Positions 35,258-43,947 of a DNA stretch of 64,000 nucleotides are shown piece by piece. Both the position numbers and the translations under genes were made by a program. The notes beneath the pieces were generated by a model, which did not search any database, had not been told where the DNA came from, and worked only from the letters and a program-made list of their open reading frames with translations. Source of the DNA: Acinetobacter beijerinckii CIP 110307 (GTDB taxonomy: Bacteria; Pseudomonadota; Gammaproteobacteria; Pseudomonadales; Moraxellaceae); the NCBI RefSeq assembly GCF_000369005.1, contig NZ_KB849764.1:501086-565085 (forward strand), read 5' to 3'. Each line of letters begins with the position of its first letter. Positions within the stretch are counted from its first letter, which is position 1.

Positions 35258-35716
35258 CTATTTGACTAAATCAATCTGCCAATTGGCTGCCTGAATTTTG
35301 ATATTTAAATCGCGTAATTTCGCGCTGATATCATCGGCTTGTTTTTGTAAACTAGAAACTGGGATAACTTTCTGCCACTTGATTTCACGAGCGCTATAAC
35401 GGTCGGGTTCACGATGGGTATTCGCAATCGCATTAATCAGAATCTTATGCTGTTCAGCATAACTATCACGCAAGCTTAATAGGGACAGCAGAATTTTGCC
35501 ATCCTCCAACCTGGCTTGCGCATTGGTCAAATGAATACGACAAATCAATTGATTGCTTTCTTGGGTTAAAGCAAATACCTGTTTGATCAGTTCATTTGGA
35601 TCTTCACTGGGTTCATCGCCGTCTTGTACCAATACATTGGCATTGATCCGTTGTTTTAATGAAGCGAGTTTTTTTTGTTGATCGCTTCGAAGTAAAAGTG
35701 TTTCTGCGAGTTTCAT
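35258..35716 (-). CDS. DIP1984-family protein in the rtc operon
   Basis: This 152-residue, mostly helical protein belongs to the DIP1984 (septicolysin-like) family. It starts MKLAETLLLRSDQQKKLASL, has the acidic VQDGDEPSEDPNEL and ends with SAREIKWQKVIPV and the IQAANWQIDLVK tail. The family has no proven biochemical function. It is third in the rtcB-led operon, 12 bp after the preceding stop. Presence in an RNA-repair operon suggests a role with RNA or the ligase (inference). It has no signal peptide, so a toxin role looks unlikely. Confidence 0.8.
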   Translation of the reverse strand: MKLAETLLLRSDQQKKLASLKQRINANVLVQDGDEPSEDPNELIKQVFALTQESNQLICRIHLTNAQARLEDGKILLSLLSLRDSYAEQHKILINAIANTHREPDRYSAREIKWQKVIPVSSLQKQADDISAKLRDLNIKIQAANWQIDLVK

Positions 35717-35728
35717 TTTATTTACCTT

Positions 35729-36112
35729 TTATTCAATCTGTACAATGATTAATTTTGAAATACTTTCCAATTGCATCCCGATTTTTGCAAACTCAATAAC
35801 TTCATCTAAAGTTTCATTCTCATGCCAAGTGGTCATAAAACAGGTATCAATTGGCGGTTCATTGTTATAAAAAGCCACATATGTCTCGTCTAAAACATCG
35901 TCCCAAATAGAACATTCATGTCCTGTAACCATTGCTTGAATGCATCGTTTTGAATAGACAATCTGTTCACAAAGCTGATTACGCCATTCAGGTAAAATCT
36001 GATTAGTATTCACAACTAAGATGATGTAGTAGGATTGCTCAGGTAGAACTAGATCAGTTCTTTCATTCACCCTGATTTTATAGGTTTCAATATCTAAACA
36101 ATTCTTCTCCAT
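35729..36112 (-). CDS. Unrecognised 127-residue protein in the rtc operon
   Basis: This 127-residue soluble, acidic protein begins MEKNCLDIETYKIRVNERTD. It has a WDDVLDETYVAFYNNEPP stretch and a FMTTWHENETLDEVIEFAK segment that looks like a beta-strand and helix. I do not recognise a family with confidence. It starts 2 bp after the rtcB stop, so translation is tightly linked. It is small, lacks membrane segments and has no obvious catalytic motif. Its position makes it a candidate partner of RtcB. Confidence 0.7.
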   Translation of the reverse strand: MEKNCLDIETYKIRVNERTDLVLPEQSYYIILVVNTNQILPEWRNQLCEQIVYSKRCIQAMVTGHECSIWDDVLDETYVAFYNNEPPIDTCFMTTWHENETLDEVIEFAKIGMQLESISKLIIVQIE

Positions 36113-36114
36113 GA

Positions 36115-37386
36115 TTACCCCTTAACACACACTACTTGTCTCAATGTATAAACCACTTCAACCAAATCCTGCTGTGCTTTCATGACATCTTCAATCGGTT
36201 TATAAGCTGAAGGAATTTCATCAATAACAGCAGCATCTTTACGGCATTCCACACCTTCAGTCTGCGCAATCTGATCTTCAACAGTGAATCGACGTTTTGC
36301 TTCAGCACGGCTCATCACGCGTCCTGCACCATGTGAACATGAGCAAAATGACTCCTGATTTCCAAGACCGCGAACAATAAAGGACTTGGCACCCATTGAA
36401 CCTGGGATAATTCCATATTGTCCAAGTTTGGCGCTGACAGCACCTTTACGAGTGACCATCACTTCTTCGCCATAATGTTCTTCCTTTTCCACATAATTAT
36501 GGTGACAGTTCACCGCTTCCAATTTTGCATTAAATGGTTTTGGAATAATTGTTGCTAAAGCTTTAATAGCTAATTGCATCATGATTTCACGATTTTTCAT
36601 GGCAAAGCGTTGTGCCCAACCTACAGCAAACCAGTAATCATCAAAATGCTCAGTTCCTTCAACTAAATACGCCAAATCTTTATTGGGTAAGTTAATAAAG
36701 TGTTTCTGCATATCTTTGCGTGCGAGCTCAATAAAATGGTTGCCGATGGCATTACCGACACCACGAGAACCTGAGTGCAACATAATCCAAACGTGATCAT
36801 GCTCATCTAAACAGACTTCGACGAAGTGATTTCCCGTCCCTAAAGTTCCCAATTGCTTGCGGTTGTTGGTGTTTTTAAGGCGAGGGTGCTTTGCACAAAT
36901 CAACTCAAAATCAGCCACTAAGTCCGCCCAAGCCTGATCCACCATTTCAGGTGGGTTTTCCCAAGACCCACGATCTCGTCCTCGGCCTTTAGTCATTCCA
37001 TGAGGAATTAAACGTTCAAGTTCAGTACGTAATCCGTGTAAGTTATCTGGTAAATCAGAGGCGGTTAAGCTGGTTCGAGTGGCCATCATTCCACAGCCGA
37101 TATCGACGCCAACAGCCGCGGGAATAATCGCGCCTTTGGTTGGAATTACACTTCCAATGGTTGCCCCTAAACCAAAGTGTACGTCTGGCATTACTGCCAT
37201 CCATTTATAAATAAATGGCATTTGGGCAGTTTGTAGTAATTGTTGTTTTGAGTTGTCATCAACAAGAACACCTTTGGTCCACATTTTTACAGGCATACTT
37301 TTTTCATTTTTTAGAACTTGATAAGCACGTTGTTGCTGTTCTTGTTCAAATTGAGCTTGTTGGTTGATTTGTTCAACGACAGACAT
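36115..37386 (-). CDS. rtcB: RNA-splicing ligase RtcB
   Basis: RtcB joins RNA 2',3'-cyclic phosphate or 3'-phosphate ends to 5'-OH ends, using GTP and Mn2+. This 423-residue protein has the DVHFGLGATIGSVIPT and GVDIGCGM metal-site motifs. It also has the NHFVEV and MLHSGSRGVGN segments, and a C-terminal SHGAGRVMSRAEA with the guanylated His. It looks like the E. coli type used in rtcBA. I chose ATG at 37386 over 37392, because the AAAGGA ribosome binding site then has a normal spacing. It is first in an operon driven by a sigma-54 promoter. Confidence 0.93.
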   Translation of the reverse strand: MSVVEQINQQAQFEQEQQQRAYQVLKNEKSMPVKMWTKGVLVDDNSKQQLLQTAQMPFIYKWMAVMPDVHFGLGATIGSVIPTKGAIIPAAVGVDIGCGMMATRTSLTASDLPDNLHGLRTELERLIPHGMTKGRGRDRGSWENPPEMVDQAWADLVADFELICAKHPRLKNTNNRKQLGTLGTGNHFVEVCLDEHDHVWIMLHSGSRGVGNAIGNHFIELARKDMQKHFINLPNKDLAYLVEGTEHFDDYWFAVGWAQRFAMKNREIMMQLAIKALATIIPKPFNAKLEAVNCHHNYVEKEEHYGEEVMVTRKGAVSAKLGQYGIIPGSMGAKSFIVRGLGNQESFCSCSHGAGRVMSRAEAKRRFTVEDQIAQTEGVECRKDAAVIDEIPSAYKPIEDVMKAQQDLVEVVYTLRQVVCVKG

Positions 37387-37405
37387 TTTCATTTTCCTTT
37401 CAAAG

Positions 37406-37432
37406 CCTGCCTGCCAAGCGTTTGCAGGCAGG
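37406..37432. repeat. GC-rich inverted repeat in the rtcB leader
   Basis: CCTGCCTGC (37406-37414) and GCAGGCAGG (37424-37432) are perfect 9-bp arms around a 9-nt loop. It lies between the sigma-54 promoter and the rtcB start, within the predicted transcript, about 20 nt from the start codon. It could be an RNA hairpin controlling translation or a binding site. Confidence 0.6.
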
Positions 37433-37474
37433 TGTTATTCACAAGATCCGAATGATGTTGTGTGCTTATACTAT

Positions 37475-37491
37475 TGCAGTGACTGTGCCAA
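37475..37491 (-). promoter_or_regulatory. Sigma-54 promoter of the rtc operon
   Basis: Read on the minus strand this is TTGGCACAGTCACTGCA. It has GG and GC separated by exactly 10 bp, and TTGGCAC and TGCA match the -24/-12 consensus. Expected transcription starts near 37465, leaving a leader of about 80 nt before rtcB. RtcR, the expected activator, is encoded 1.2 kb upstream. Confidence 0.85.
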
Positions 37492-37578
37492 TGTTTTAAA
37501 AAGCAAATCAAAATTATTATATGTTATTGATAATAATATAAAATAAAATTTATTCTACTCTGGGTTGAAATATTGGGG

Positions 37579-37602
37579 TATATTTTTTATATAAAAAATA
37601 TA
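37579..37602. repeat. 24-bp AT palindrome upstream of the rtc promoter
   Basis: TATATTTTTTATATAAAAAATATA is a perfect 24-bp palindrome of A and T only. It lies about 90-125 bp upstream of the sigma-54 promoter, in the range for an activator site or IHF-type bend. Chance is possible in AT-rich DNA. Confidence 0.4.
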
Positions 37603-37634
37603 TTTATATAGATATAAATATATCTTAAAGGATA

Positions 37635-37669
37635 TGTGATCTATTCTTGAATTTTACAGATAGATCGCA
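37635..37669. repeat. Inverted repeat, candidate RtcR site
   Basis: TGTGATCTAT (37635-37644) and ATAGATCGCA (37660-37669) are 10-bp arms with one mismatch, separated by 15 bp. It lies 145-195 bp upstream of the sigma-54 promoter and just after the rnz stop. It is either an upstream activator sequence for RtcR or a weak hairpin after rnz. Confidence 0.45.
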
Positions 37670-37683
37670 TAACAGGAGGTGTA

Positions 37684-38646
37684 TTAGGTTTTATCAATTT
37701 TTAAGAGTTGACCATTTTCATCTAAGCTAAATTGATCAAAATCATGAGCTAAATAAAAATTACCTTTGTAAAACGCTCTGACCTCCTCGGCGATCGCTTG
37801 CTGCCCAGCACTATCTTGATGTCGCGGACTAAAGTGCGTGAGAATGAGATTGCCTAATCCTTGCTGCTGAGCAAATTCAGCCACCATTTTTGCTGAACTA
37901 TGCATTGGACCTTGACCCACTTTATCCAGAACTGCTTGAGTGTAGGTGCTTTCATGAATCAATAGTTGAGCATCTTGACATGACTGAGCTAATAACTCAG
38001 GCTGATCATTGTCACCACCCACTATCGCGTGAACGCGCTGTATATGCGTTTGAATAAAATCACTCGCTTTTAAGGTTTGATCATTGAATTGGATATCTTT
38101 ACCTTGTTGCAAATCACCCCAAGCTTTATCTTTAGGTACACCAAGTTGAATTAAAGCCTGTGTGTCTAATTTCTTTTGAGTGTATTGCGTGATAATACTA
38201 AATGCAAAGCTTGGTACTCGATGGCTAAGTGGGTGAGCTTGAATTGAAAGTTCATCCGTCAATGGCTGTATTTGAGTAGCCTCATTCACATCAATAAAGT
38301 TGAGCGGATACGGAAGGTGGAGATCGGTGAGTTCTGTAGTTGCTTCAAACCATTTTTGAATTTCTTTGGGGGCGATAATCGTTATGGGAGCAGTACGTGC
38401 ATCCATGCCAGCACTTGCCAATAAGCCGACCAACCCATAACAATGATCGCCATGTACATGGGTAATACAGACCGCAATCAGATTTTTTAAAGAAAGTTTG
38501 GCTTGTTGAATACGGTGTTGTGTGCCTTCACCTGCATCGACCAAAATCCAGTCTTTGTTTTTACTGTTTCGTATCGCTAAACCCGAAACATTACGAGTGA
38601 GTGTGGGTACACCTGAAGATGTACCTAAAAAAGTAAAATGAAGCAT
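37684..38646 (-). CDS. rnz: Ribonuclease Z
   Basis: RNase Z trims the 3' ends of tRNA precursors. This metallo-beta-lactamase protein begins MLHFTFLGTSSGVPT and carries the HVHGDHCYGLVGLL metal motif, with further His and Asp ligands downstream in HESTYT and LTHFSPRH. The ATG at 38646 gives 320 residues; starts at 38664 or 38742 would add residues outside the family pattern. It sits between the rtc operon and the rtcR gene. It is divergent from rtcR, with 67 bp between starts. Its location within the RNA-repair locus may be coincidental. Confidence 0.9.
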   Translation of the reverse strand: MLHFTFLGTSSGVPTLTRNVSGLAIRNSKNKDWILVDAGEGTQHRIQQAKLSLKNLIAVCITHVHGDHCYGLVGLLASAGMDARTAPITIIAPKEIQKWFEATTELTDLHLPYPLNFIDVNEATQIQPLTDELSIQAHPLSHRVPSFAFSIITQYTQKKLDTQALIQLGVPKDKAWGDLQQGKDIQFNDQTLKASDFIQTHIQRVHAIVGGDNDQPELLAQSCQDAQLLIHESTYTQAVLDKVGQGPMHSSAKMVAEFAQQQGLGNLILTHFSPRHQDSAGQQAIAEEVRAFYKGNFYLAHDFDQFSLDENGQLLKIDKT

Positions 38647-38713
38647 ATTGTTGGAATTTTTCATCGAATTGCGTATTGTATCTGATAGACATATATAAAA
38701 TATTATAGAAATT

Positions 38714-40315
38714 ATGCTGAATGCAAAGAAAACTGTCGTCATTGGCTTTGTGGGCTCTACCTTAGATCAAGGAAAGCGTCCTGATCGATGGCAACGCTGG
38801 CGTCCGACTTTGAGCCTTCTGATGCATGAAGATTTGATTGTGGATGTACTGGTATTATTGCATGATCGGCAACACCATAATTTGGTCAAGTTTATTGCTG
38901 AAGATGCACAGCATGTTTCTCCATTGACTACCGTGTCAGGTCATCGAGTGAGTATTCGTGATCCTTGGGATTTTGCCGAGGTTTATGGTGCGCTATATGA
39001 CTTTGTAAAAAGTTATCCCTTTGATACTGAGAAAAATGACTATCTTTTGCATATCACTACAGGCACACACGTTGCTCAAATCTGTTGGTATCTATTGGTC
39101 GATGCCAATTATTTGCCAGCCAAGCTGATTCAAAGTGCACCCAATCAACAGAAAACGCTAGAAGGTGAATATCGCATCATTGATCTGGATTTGTCTCGCT
39201 ATGATGTTCTAAAACAGCGTTTTGAAGATGAGCAGCAACAAAACTGGCAGCAACTAAAAGCCAATATTTCAACCTATAACCCCGAATTTAATCAACTGAT
39301 CACGGAGGTTGAGCTAGTGGCGACACGGTCAAGCGCTCCGATTTTGATTATGGGGGCAACAGGGGTGGGTAAATCACATTTAGCTAAACAAATATTTCAA
39401 TTAAAGAAAGATAAGTTTCATTTGAGTGGCCGCTTTATTGATGTGAACTGTGCGACGCTGCGTGGTGATAGTGCCATGTCGAGTTTATTTGGACATATTA
39501 AAGGAGCTTTTACAGGGGCAGCGGCTTCAAGAACAGGCTTATTAAAAAGTGCTGATCAAGGTATTTTATTTCTGGATGAAATAGGGGAGCTTGGGTTGGA
39601 TGAGCAAGCGATGTTACTTAAAGCGCTTGAAGATAAATCTTTTTTTCCAGTCGGAAGTGATAAAGAGGTTCAGGCAGATTTTCAGTTGATTGCAGGGACA
39701 AATAAAGACCTGAGAACAGAGGTACAAGAAGGTCGCTTTCGTGAGGATTTATGGGCGAGGTTGAATACATGGACTTTCTTTTTACCCAATCTTAAAGATC
39801 GAATAGAAGATATTGCCCCGAATATTGAATTTGAGTTGCAACGTTTTGCTGTAAATCATCAGCGTCAATTACGATTTCAACGTGATGCCCTTGATGTATA
39901 TTTGAAATTTGCCAAGTCTAAAGAAGCATCTTGGCAGGGGAATTTCCGAGATTTAACCGCCAGTGTCACCCGATTAGCAACGCTATCCACTGGTGAGTTG
40001 ATTCGTTCTGAAACGGTTGAAAAAGAGATTCAGCGTTTAAAACAGTTGTGGTCGATTCAAGCCAAACAAAATCATTCTAAAGATGTAGATATTCTCCTTA
40101 AATATTTAGATCAAACGCAGTTGAGTGAAATCGATGAGTTTGATCAGATTCAACTACGTGGAGTACTCCAAGTTTGTGAAAATGCCAAGTCGATGGCTGA
40201 TGCTGGACGTCAGCTATTTGCTGCTTCACGCCAGCAACGTAATACCACCAATGACAGCGACCGAGTAAAAAAGTATTTGGCTCGGTTTGGCTTGAGTTGG
40301 AGTGATTTTCAGTAA
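38714..40315 (+). CDS. rtcR: Sigma-54-dependent regulator RtcR
   Basis: RtcR activates the rtc RNA-repair operon with sigma-54. The 533-residue protein has an N-terminal CARF-like sensor domain (residues 1-185) with the family's GFVGSTLDQG, NPWDFxEVY-type (DPWDFAEVYGALYDF) and HITTGTHVAQICWYLL motifs. The AAA+ domain follows, with Walker A GATGVGKSH, the sigma-54-contacting GAFTGA loop and Walker B LFLDEIGEL. The C-terminus has a Fis-type helix-turn-helix. CARF domains bind nucleotide ligands; RNA ends with a cyclic phosphate are the likely signal (literature knowledge). The matching promoter lies about 1.2 kb away. Confidence 0.92.
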   Translation: MLNAKKTVVIGFVGSTLDQGKRPDRWQRWRPTLSLLMHEDLIVDVLVLLHDRQHHNLVKFIAEDAQHVSPLTTVSGHRVSIRDPWDFAEVYGALYDFVKSYPFDTEKNDYLLHITTGTHVAQICWYLLVDANYLPAKLIQSAPNQQKTLEGEYRIIDLDLSRYDVLKQRFEDEQQQNWQQLKANISTYNPEFNQLITEVELVATRSSAPILIMGATGVGKSHLAKQIFQLKKDKFHLSGRFIDVNCATLRGDSAMSSLFGHIKGAFTGAAASRTGLLKSADQGILFLDEIGELGLDEQAMLLKALEDKSFFPVGSDKEVQADFQLIAGTNKDLRTEVQEGRFREDLWARLNTWTFFLPNLKDRIEDIAPNIEFELQRFAVNHQRQLRFQRDALDVYLKFAKSKEASWQGNFRDLTASVTRLATLSTGELIRSETVEKEIQRLKQLWSIQAKQNHSKDVDILLKYLDQTQLSEIDEFDQIQLRGVLQVCENAKSMADAGRQLFAASRQQRNTTNDSDRVKKYLARFGLSWSDFQ

Positions 40316-41386
40316 TTATTCAGCTGGATGATCTTTCTTTATTTGGGATTGGCTAGGTAGAAACTCTAAGTTCCAAAGTTTTTCGGCGTGTCGGCCAATC
40401 CACCAGAAAGATGCAGCGAGCAAGATAAAGAAAATGGCTTTGTGCATGCCATTCCAAAAGAACTCAAAATACTTGGTGTAGAGATTAATAAATAAGAAGG
40501 TGATACCAAAACCACGTGATGTAGCATCATCATGTTTTAAACCATAGATAATTGCAATGATGGCAATAAATGCGAAGAGCACACCCCAGTGCAAGAGTTC
40601 ATATTGTTTAACGTTATACCAGCTATTCAAATCACCATAATTGCCAAAGATTGAGAGAATCCATAAGGCAATAAATAGATAGAGCAGTCCCATGACATAA
40701 GTTGAATGGGCGAAGTCTCTAAAATGCGTATAGCGTTTAAACAGCAAGCTTAAACCAATCAATACGCCGCCAAAAAAGACAAAACGTAAAGGAAAGTTCA
40801 TGCCTAGGTAATATGCTCCCCAACCCGACATATAGCCAGTTTCCGTCCCAAACCATGACCCGATTGAAAGTAAGGAAAATAACCAGATCAGTTTAGAAGG
40901 GAACCAGAAGGCAAGTGCTGCATAAATAATGGTGGAGAGCAAGAATAGCAAAGAGAAATGCCCACTGCCTGTATCAATCACTTGACCGAAATAGGCGACG
41001 GATGCTGCCGTAGAAAGCACGCCTGCAAAAATAATCGCTTCATTGCTAAATTGATGTAAGGGTTTGGTTTTGCGTCGACGATAGGCAAAGCCATAAAAAG
41101 CTGCAGCAACCGCAGCGAAAATCAGACAAGGAATGATTTTGGAATCAATAAAGATTTTTTCAATCAACCTCATCAAGTAATCATCAAGTGTGATAGCGGC
41201 TATTGCGATCACTGTACAAATCATCGAGATCCAGAATGAATACTTTGCTAGCCGCTCCCAGTCAAAAGACCGAATCGAAAAACTCTGATTTAACTTATTG
41301 GCAACATCAGGCGTAATCGTGCCTTGTTGTTGCCAATGTTCAATGGTTTGCTTTAAAAAAAGTCCCTGTTTTTTATTTAATTTCAT
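40316..41386 (-). CDS. DUF2157 membrane protein
   Basis: This protein of about 356 residues has a short cytoplasmic N-terminus (KLNKKQGLFLKQTIEHWQQQGTI) followed by about ten hydrophobic segments, as in DUF2157 proteins. ATG at 41386 is preferred; a longer start at 41413 has no better ribosome binding site. It abuts rtcR directly, their stop codons lying side by side without any spacer. The function is unknown. Confidence 0.78.
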   Translation of the reverse strand: MKLNKKQGLFLKQTIEHWQQQGTITPDVANKLNQSFSIRSFDWERLAKYSFWISMICTVIAIAAITLDDYLMRLIEKIFIDSKIIPCLIFAAVAAAFYGFAYRRRKTKPLHQFSNEAIIFAGVLSTAASVAYFGQVIDTGSGHFSLLFLLSTIIYAALAFWFPSKLIWLFSLLSIGSWFGTETGYMSGWGAYYLGMNFPLRFVFFGGVLIGLSLLFKRYTHFRDFAHSTYVMGLLYLFIALWILSIFGNYGDLNSWYNVKQYELLHWGVLFAFIAIIAIIYGLKHDDATSRGFGITFLFINLYTKYFEFFWNGMHKAIFFILLAASFWWIGRHAEKLWNLEFLPSQSQIKKDHPAE

Positions 41387-41479
41387 TATTAAAGAACCCG
41401 AATGTCTGTACATCTATACTGATATAACAGACATTCGATTCAAAACACGTATATTTTTCTTAGTAATTTGTTGTTAAGT

Positions 41480-42109
41480 CTACAGTTTTAAAAAACGAGC
41501 AATGACTTGACGCAACTGTTTTAGATAACCTGTAAAGAAATGATTGGCGCCTGGCAAAATTGTGATCGGATGTTTTTGTGGTTTTGCCCAAGCAATCATA
41601 TCTGAGAGCAGGGTAATATCATCCTGCTCACCGTGAACAAATAAGATATCGCCGTCAATTGCAGGAGTTGTGTAGTGGCGTAAATCCACTACTGAGCCAG
41701 TTGGTAGTCCGCAGAGCACTAATTGTTTTGGACGTAATTCTTCACTGAGTTGTGCTTGGCATTTAGCTAATACATGAGAACCGAAACTAAAACCACCTGC
41801 ATAGAAAGTTAAACCTGCATGTTTAGCACGGGCATATTCAATCACAGCCATAATATCATCAGTTTCGCCATGACCTTGATCATGTGTACCTTCGCTACCC
41901 TGTAAACCACGGAAGCTAGGACGATAAACCACACATCCCATTTCATTAAAAATCTGAGCCAATAGGACAGGGACTTTATGATGAGGTGTTCCACCTTGTA
42001 AAGGATGTGGGTGGCAAACGACAGCAAAACCTGTGATTTCACCTTGGGGTTGATCGACAAACATTTCAATTTGACCAATAGGACCTTGGATGAATAATTG
42101 CTCAGACAT
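41480..42109 (-). CDS. Alpha/beta hydrolase, COG2945 type
   Basis: This 209-residue serine hydrolase has the nucleophile motif GGFSFGS near residues 105-111, CHPHPLQGGTPHHK near residues 32-45, and late catalytic residues in LFVHGEQDDIT and the ANHFF His. It belongs to the COG2945 group, in which the HPHPL...GG stretch is diagnostic. No substrate is known; a small ester or thioester is assumed. It stands alone, divergent from yaaA. Confidence 0.87.
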   Translation of the reverse strand: MSEQLFIQGPIGQIEMFVDQPQGEITGFAVVCHPHPLQGGTPHHKVPVLLAQIFNEMGCVVYRPSFRGLQGSEGTHDQGHGETDDIMAVIEYARAKHAGLTFYAGGFSFGSHVLAKCQAQLSEELRPKQLVLCGLPTGSVVDLRHYTTPAIDGDILFVHGEQDDITLLSDMIAWAKPQKHPITILPGANHFFTGYLKQLRQVIARFLKL

Positions 42110-42233
42110 AAGATACGCAATGGATAATGGAAGAATCCACTATTTTACCGATAAAACTGAACGAGAACACGAATTGGCATTAAAAATTATCAACTGTTAT
42201 AGTTTCACCAAGATAATTTTATTTTGATTGATT

Positions 42234-43016
42234 ATGCTTGCTTTAATTTCTCCTGCTAAAACACTAGATTATGAAACTGCTTTACCGACTGATACATATA
42301 CACAGCCTCGTTTATTAGAGCAATCACAACAGCTGATCGATGTGTGTCGCAAACTTTCGGCAACAGAAATTGCATCGTTGATGACCGTGAGCGAGAAAAT
42401 TGCCAATTTAAATGTAGAGCGTTTCCGTGACTGGAATGCAGATTTTGATTTTTCCAATGCACGTCAGGCCTTGTTTGCATTTAAAGGTGATGTGTATACC
42501 GGTTTAGATGCTTATCATCTAAAAGACCAAGATATTGATTTTGCCCAACAGCATTTACGTATGCTGTCTGGTCTTTATGGTTTATTGCGTCCGTTGGATT
42601 TGATGATGCCGTATCGTTTAGAAATGGGTACTAAATTAAAGAATAGCCGTGGTCATAATTTATATGAGTTTTGGGGAAGCATTATTACCGACCAAATTAA
42701 CCAAGATTTAGCTAAAATTGATTCGAAAATATTGGTAAATTTAGCCTCTGACGAATATTATAAATCGGTAAATGAAAAGAATATTCAGGCAGAAATTATT
42801 AAGCCTGTATTTTTGGATCAAAAGAACGGGAAATATAAAGTCATTAGTTTCTATGCGAAAAAAGCGCGTGGTCTGATGGCAAGATACTTGATTGAAAACA
42901 AATTAAGCCAAGTAGAACAATTAAAAGCATTTGATAGTGAAGGGTATTACTTTGATGCTGAAAGTTCATCGAATAAAGAATTGGTCTTTAAGCGAGATGA
43001 GCAACACGCAGCTTAG
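42234..43016 (+). CDS. yaaA: Peroxide stress protein YaaA
   Basis: YaaA (DUF328/UPF0246) protects DNA and proteins under peroxide stress by lowering free iron. The 260-residue protein starts [14 protein letters not shown] and has [22 protein letters not shown] and the [16 protein letters not shown] stretch typical of the family. ATG at 42234 is preferred over TTG at 42228. The next genes run in the same direction 21 and 9 bp downstream, suggesting one operon. Confidence 0.93.
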   Translation: MLALISPAKTLDYETALPTDTYTQPRLLEQSQQLIDVCRKLSATEIASLMTVSEKIANLNVERFRDWNADFDFSNARQALFAFKGDVYTGLDAYHLKDQDIDFAQQHLRMLSGLYGLLRPLDLMMPYRLEMGTKLKNSRGHNLYEFWGSIITDQINQDLAKIDSKILVNLASDEYYKSVNEKNIQAEIIKPVFLDQKNGKYKVISFYAKKARGLMARYLIENKLSQVEQLKAFDSEGYYFDAESSSNKELVFKRDEQHAA

Positions 43017-43037
43017 ATTTGCCTTGGGCAGGGTGGG

Positions 43038-43301
43038 ATGTTAACCAAAGAATATTTATTAAAACACGCAATATCGTCTGATCAAGTTAAAGTTAAAGGA
43101 CATTTGACAGAACCTCGAAGTTATGGAGTGTATGCATTGCCTTTAGACCGAGATGGTACTCGACGGTTTCGATTTGGTAATCACCCTATGCGCCAACAGG
43201 AACTGAAGCATGAGTTTGGTTCCTGTACCTTGTATCAGCTTTTTTTAGAGCGTAAAGATGCTGAATCATTGGCAAAATGGCTGAATAAAGAAATCCAATA
43301 A
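43038..43301 (+). CDS. Hypothetical 87-residue protein
   Basis: This small, basic, soluble protein begins MLTKEYLLKHAISSDQ and contains a GVYALPLDRDGTRRFRFGNHPMRQQEL stretch, which is too charged to be a membrane segment. I do not recognise a family. It lies between yaaA and the HD hydrolase with short spacers (21 and 9 bp), so it probably belongs to the same operon. Confidence 0.65.
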   Translation: MLTKEYLLKHAISSDQVKVKGHLTEPRSYGVYALPLDRDGTRRFRFGNHPMRQQELKHEFGSCTLYQLFLERKDAESLAKWLNKEIQ

Positions 43302-43310
43302 GGATGAGCA

Positions 43311-43928
43311 ATGCAGCAATATTTAACTGTATTAGAAAAATCATGGTTCGAGCTGCATCATCACTACCATTTCTCTGAACCGCAGAAAGTTTTTAATAAG
43401 TTGATTGCTGCCTACAGTGAAAAGCAGCGGGCTTATCATACTGTTCAGCATTTGTATGAATGTCTGGTTTTACTTGATTCGATTCAACCTGATTTAAAAG
43501 ATGCTTATGCAGTTGCATTGGCGCTCTGGTTCCATGATGCAGTTTATGATCCGCAAGCGAAAGATAACGAGTTGAAAAGTGCTGAGCTGCTTGAATATTA
43601 TTTGGCTCAAGATTTATCAGTTGATATTGTCCAAAAAATAAAGCGATGGATTGTTGCGACGCAAAAGCATGCATCGACAGATGAGTTGGATTTACAGTTT
43701 TTACTGGATATTGATTTGGCCATTCTAGCTGCTTCACCAGAGCGTTTTGCGGAGTATGAGCAGCAGATTCAACAGGAATATGCTTGGGTAGATCCTGATG
43801 TTTATTCGATTAAAAGAAAAGAAGTTCTAACGCATTTTTATCAGGCTGAACCTCTGTATCAAACGGAATACTTTCAACAGAACTTTGAGCAGAGAGCTAT
43901 AATAAATCTTGCTGTCTTTAAATTATGA
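43311..43928 (+). CDS. HD-domain metal-dependent phosphohydrolase (COG4339)
   Basis: This 205-residue HD-superfamily protein has HTVQHLYECL (His ligand), WFHDAVYDP (the HD pair), and LDIDLAILAASPERFAEYEQQIQQEYA, as in COG4339 metal-dependent hydrolases. These act on phosphate esters or nucleotides; the substrate is not known. An AAGGATGAGCA ribosome binding site precedes the ATG. The stop lies about 20 bp before the barstar-related cluster. Confidence 0.83.
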   Translation: MQQYLTVLEKSWFELHHHYHFSEPQKVFNKLIAAYSEKQRAYHTVQHLYECLVLLDSIQPDLKDAYAVALALWFHDAVYDPQAKDNELKSAELLEYYLAQDLSVDIVQKIKRWIVATQKHASTDELDLQFLLDIDLAILAASPERFAEYEQQIQQEYAWVDPDVYSIKRKEVLTHFYQAEPLYQTEYFQQNFEQRAIINLAVFKL

Positions 43929-43947
43929 AATAGTGGATGATATAATT

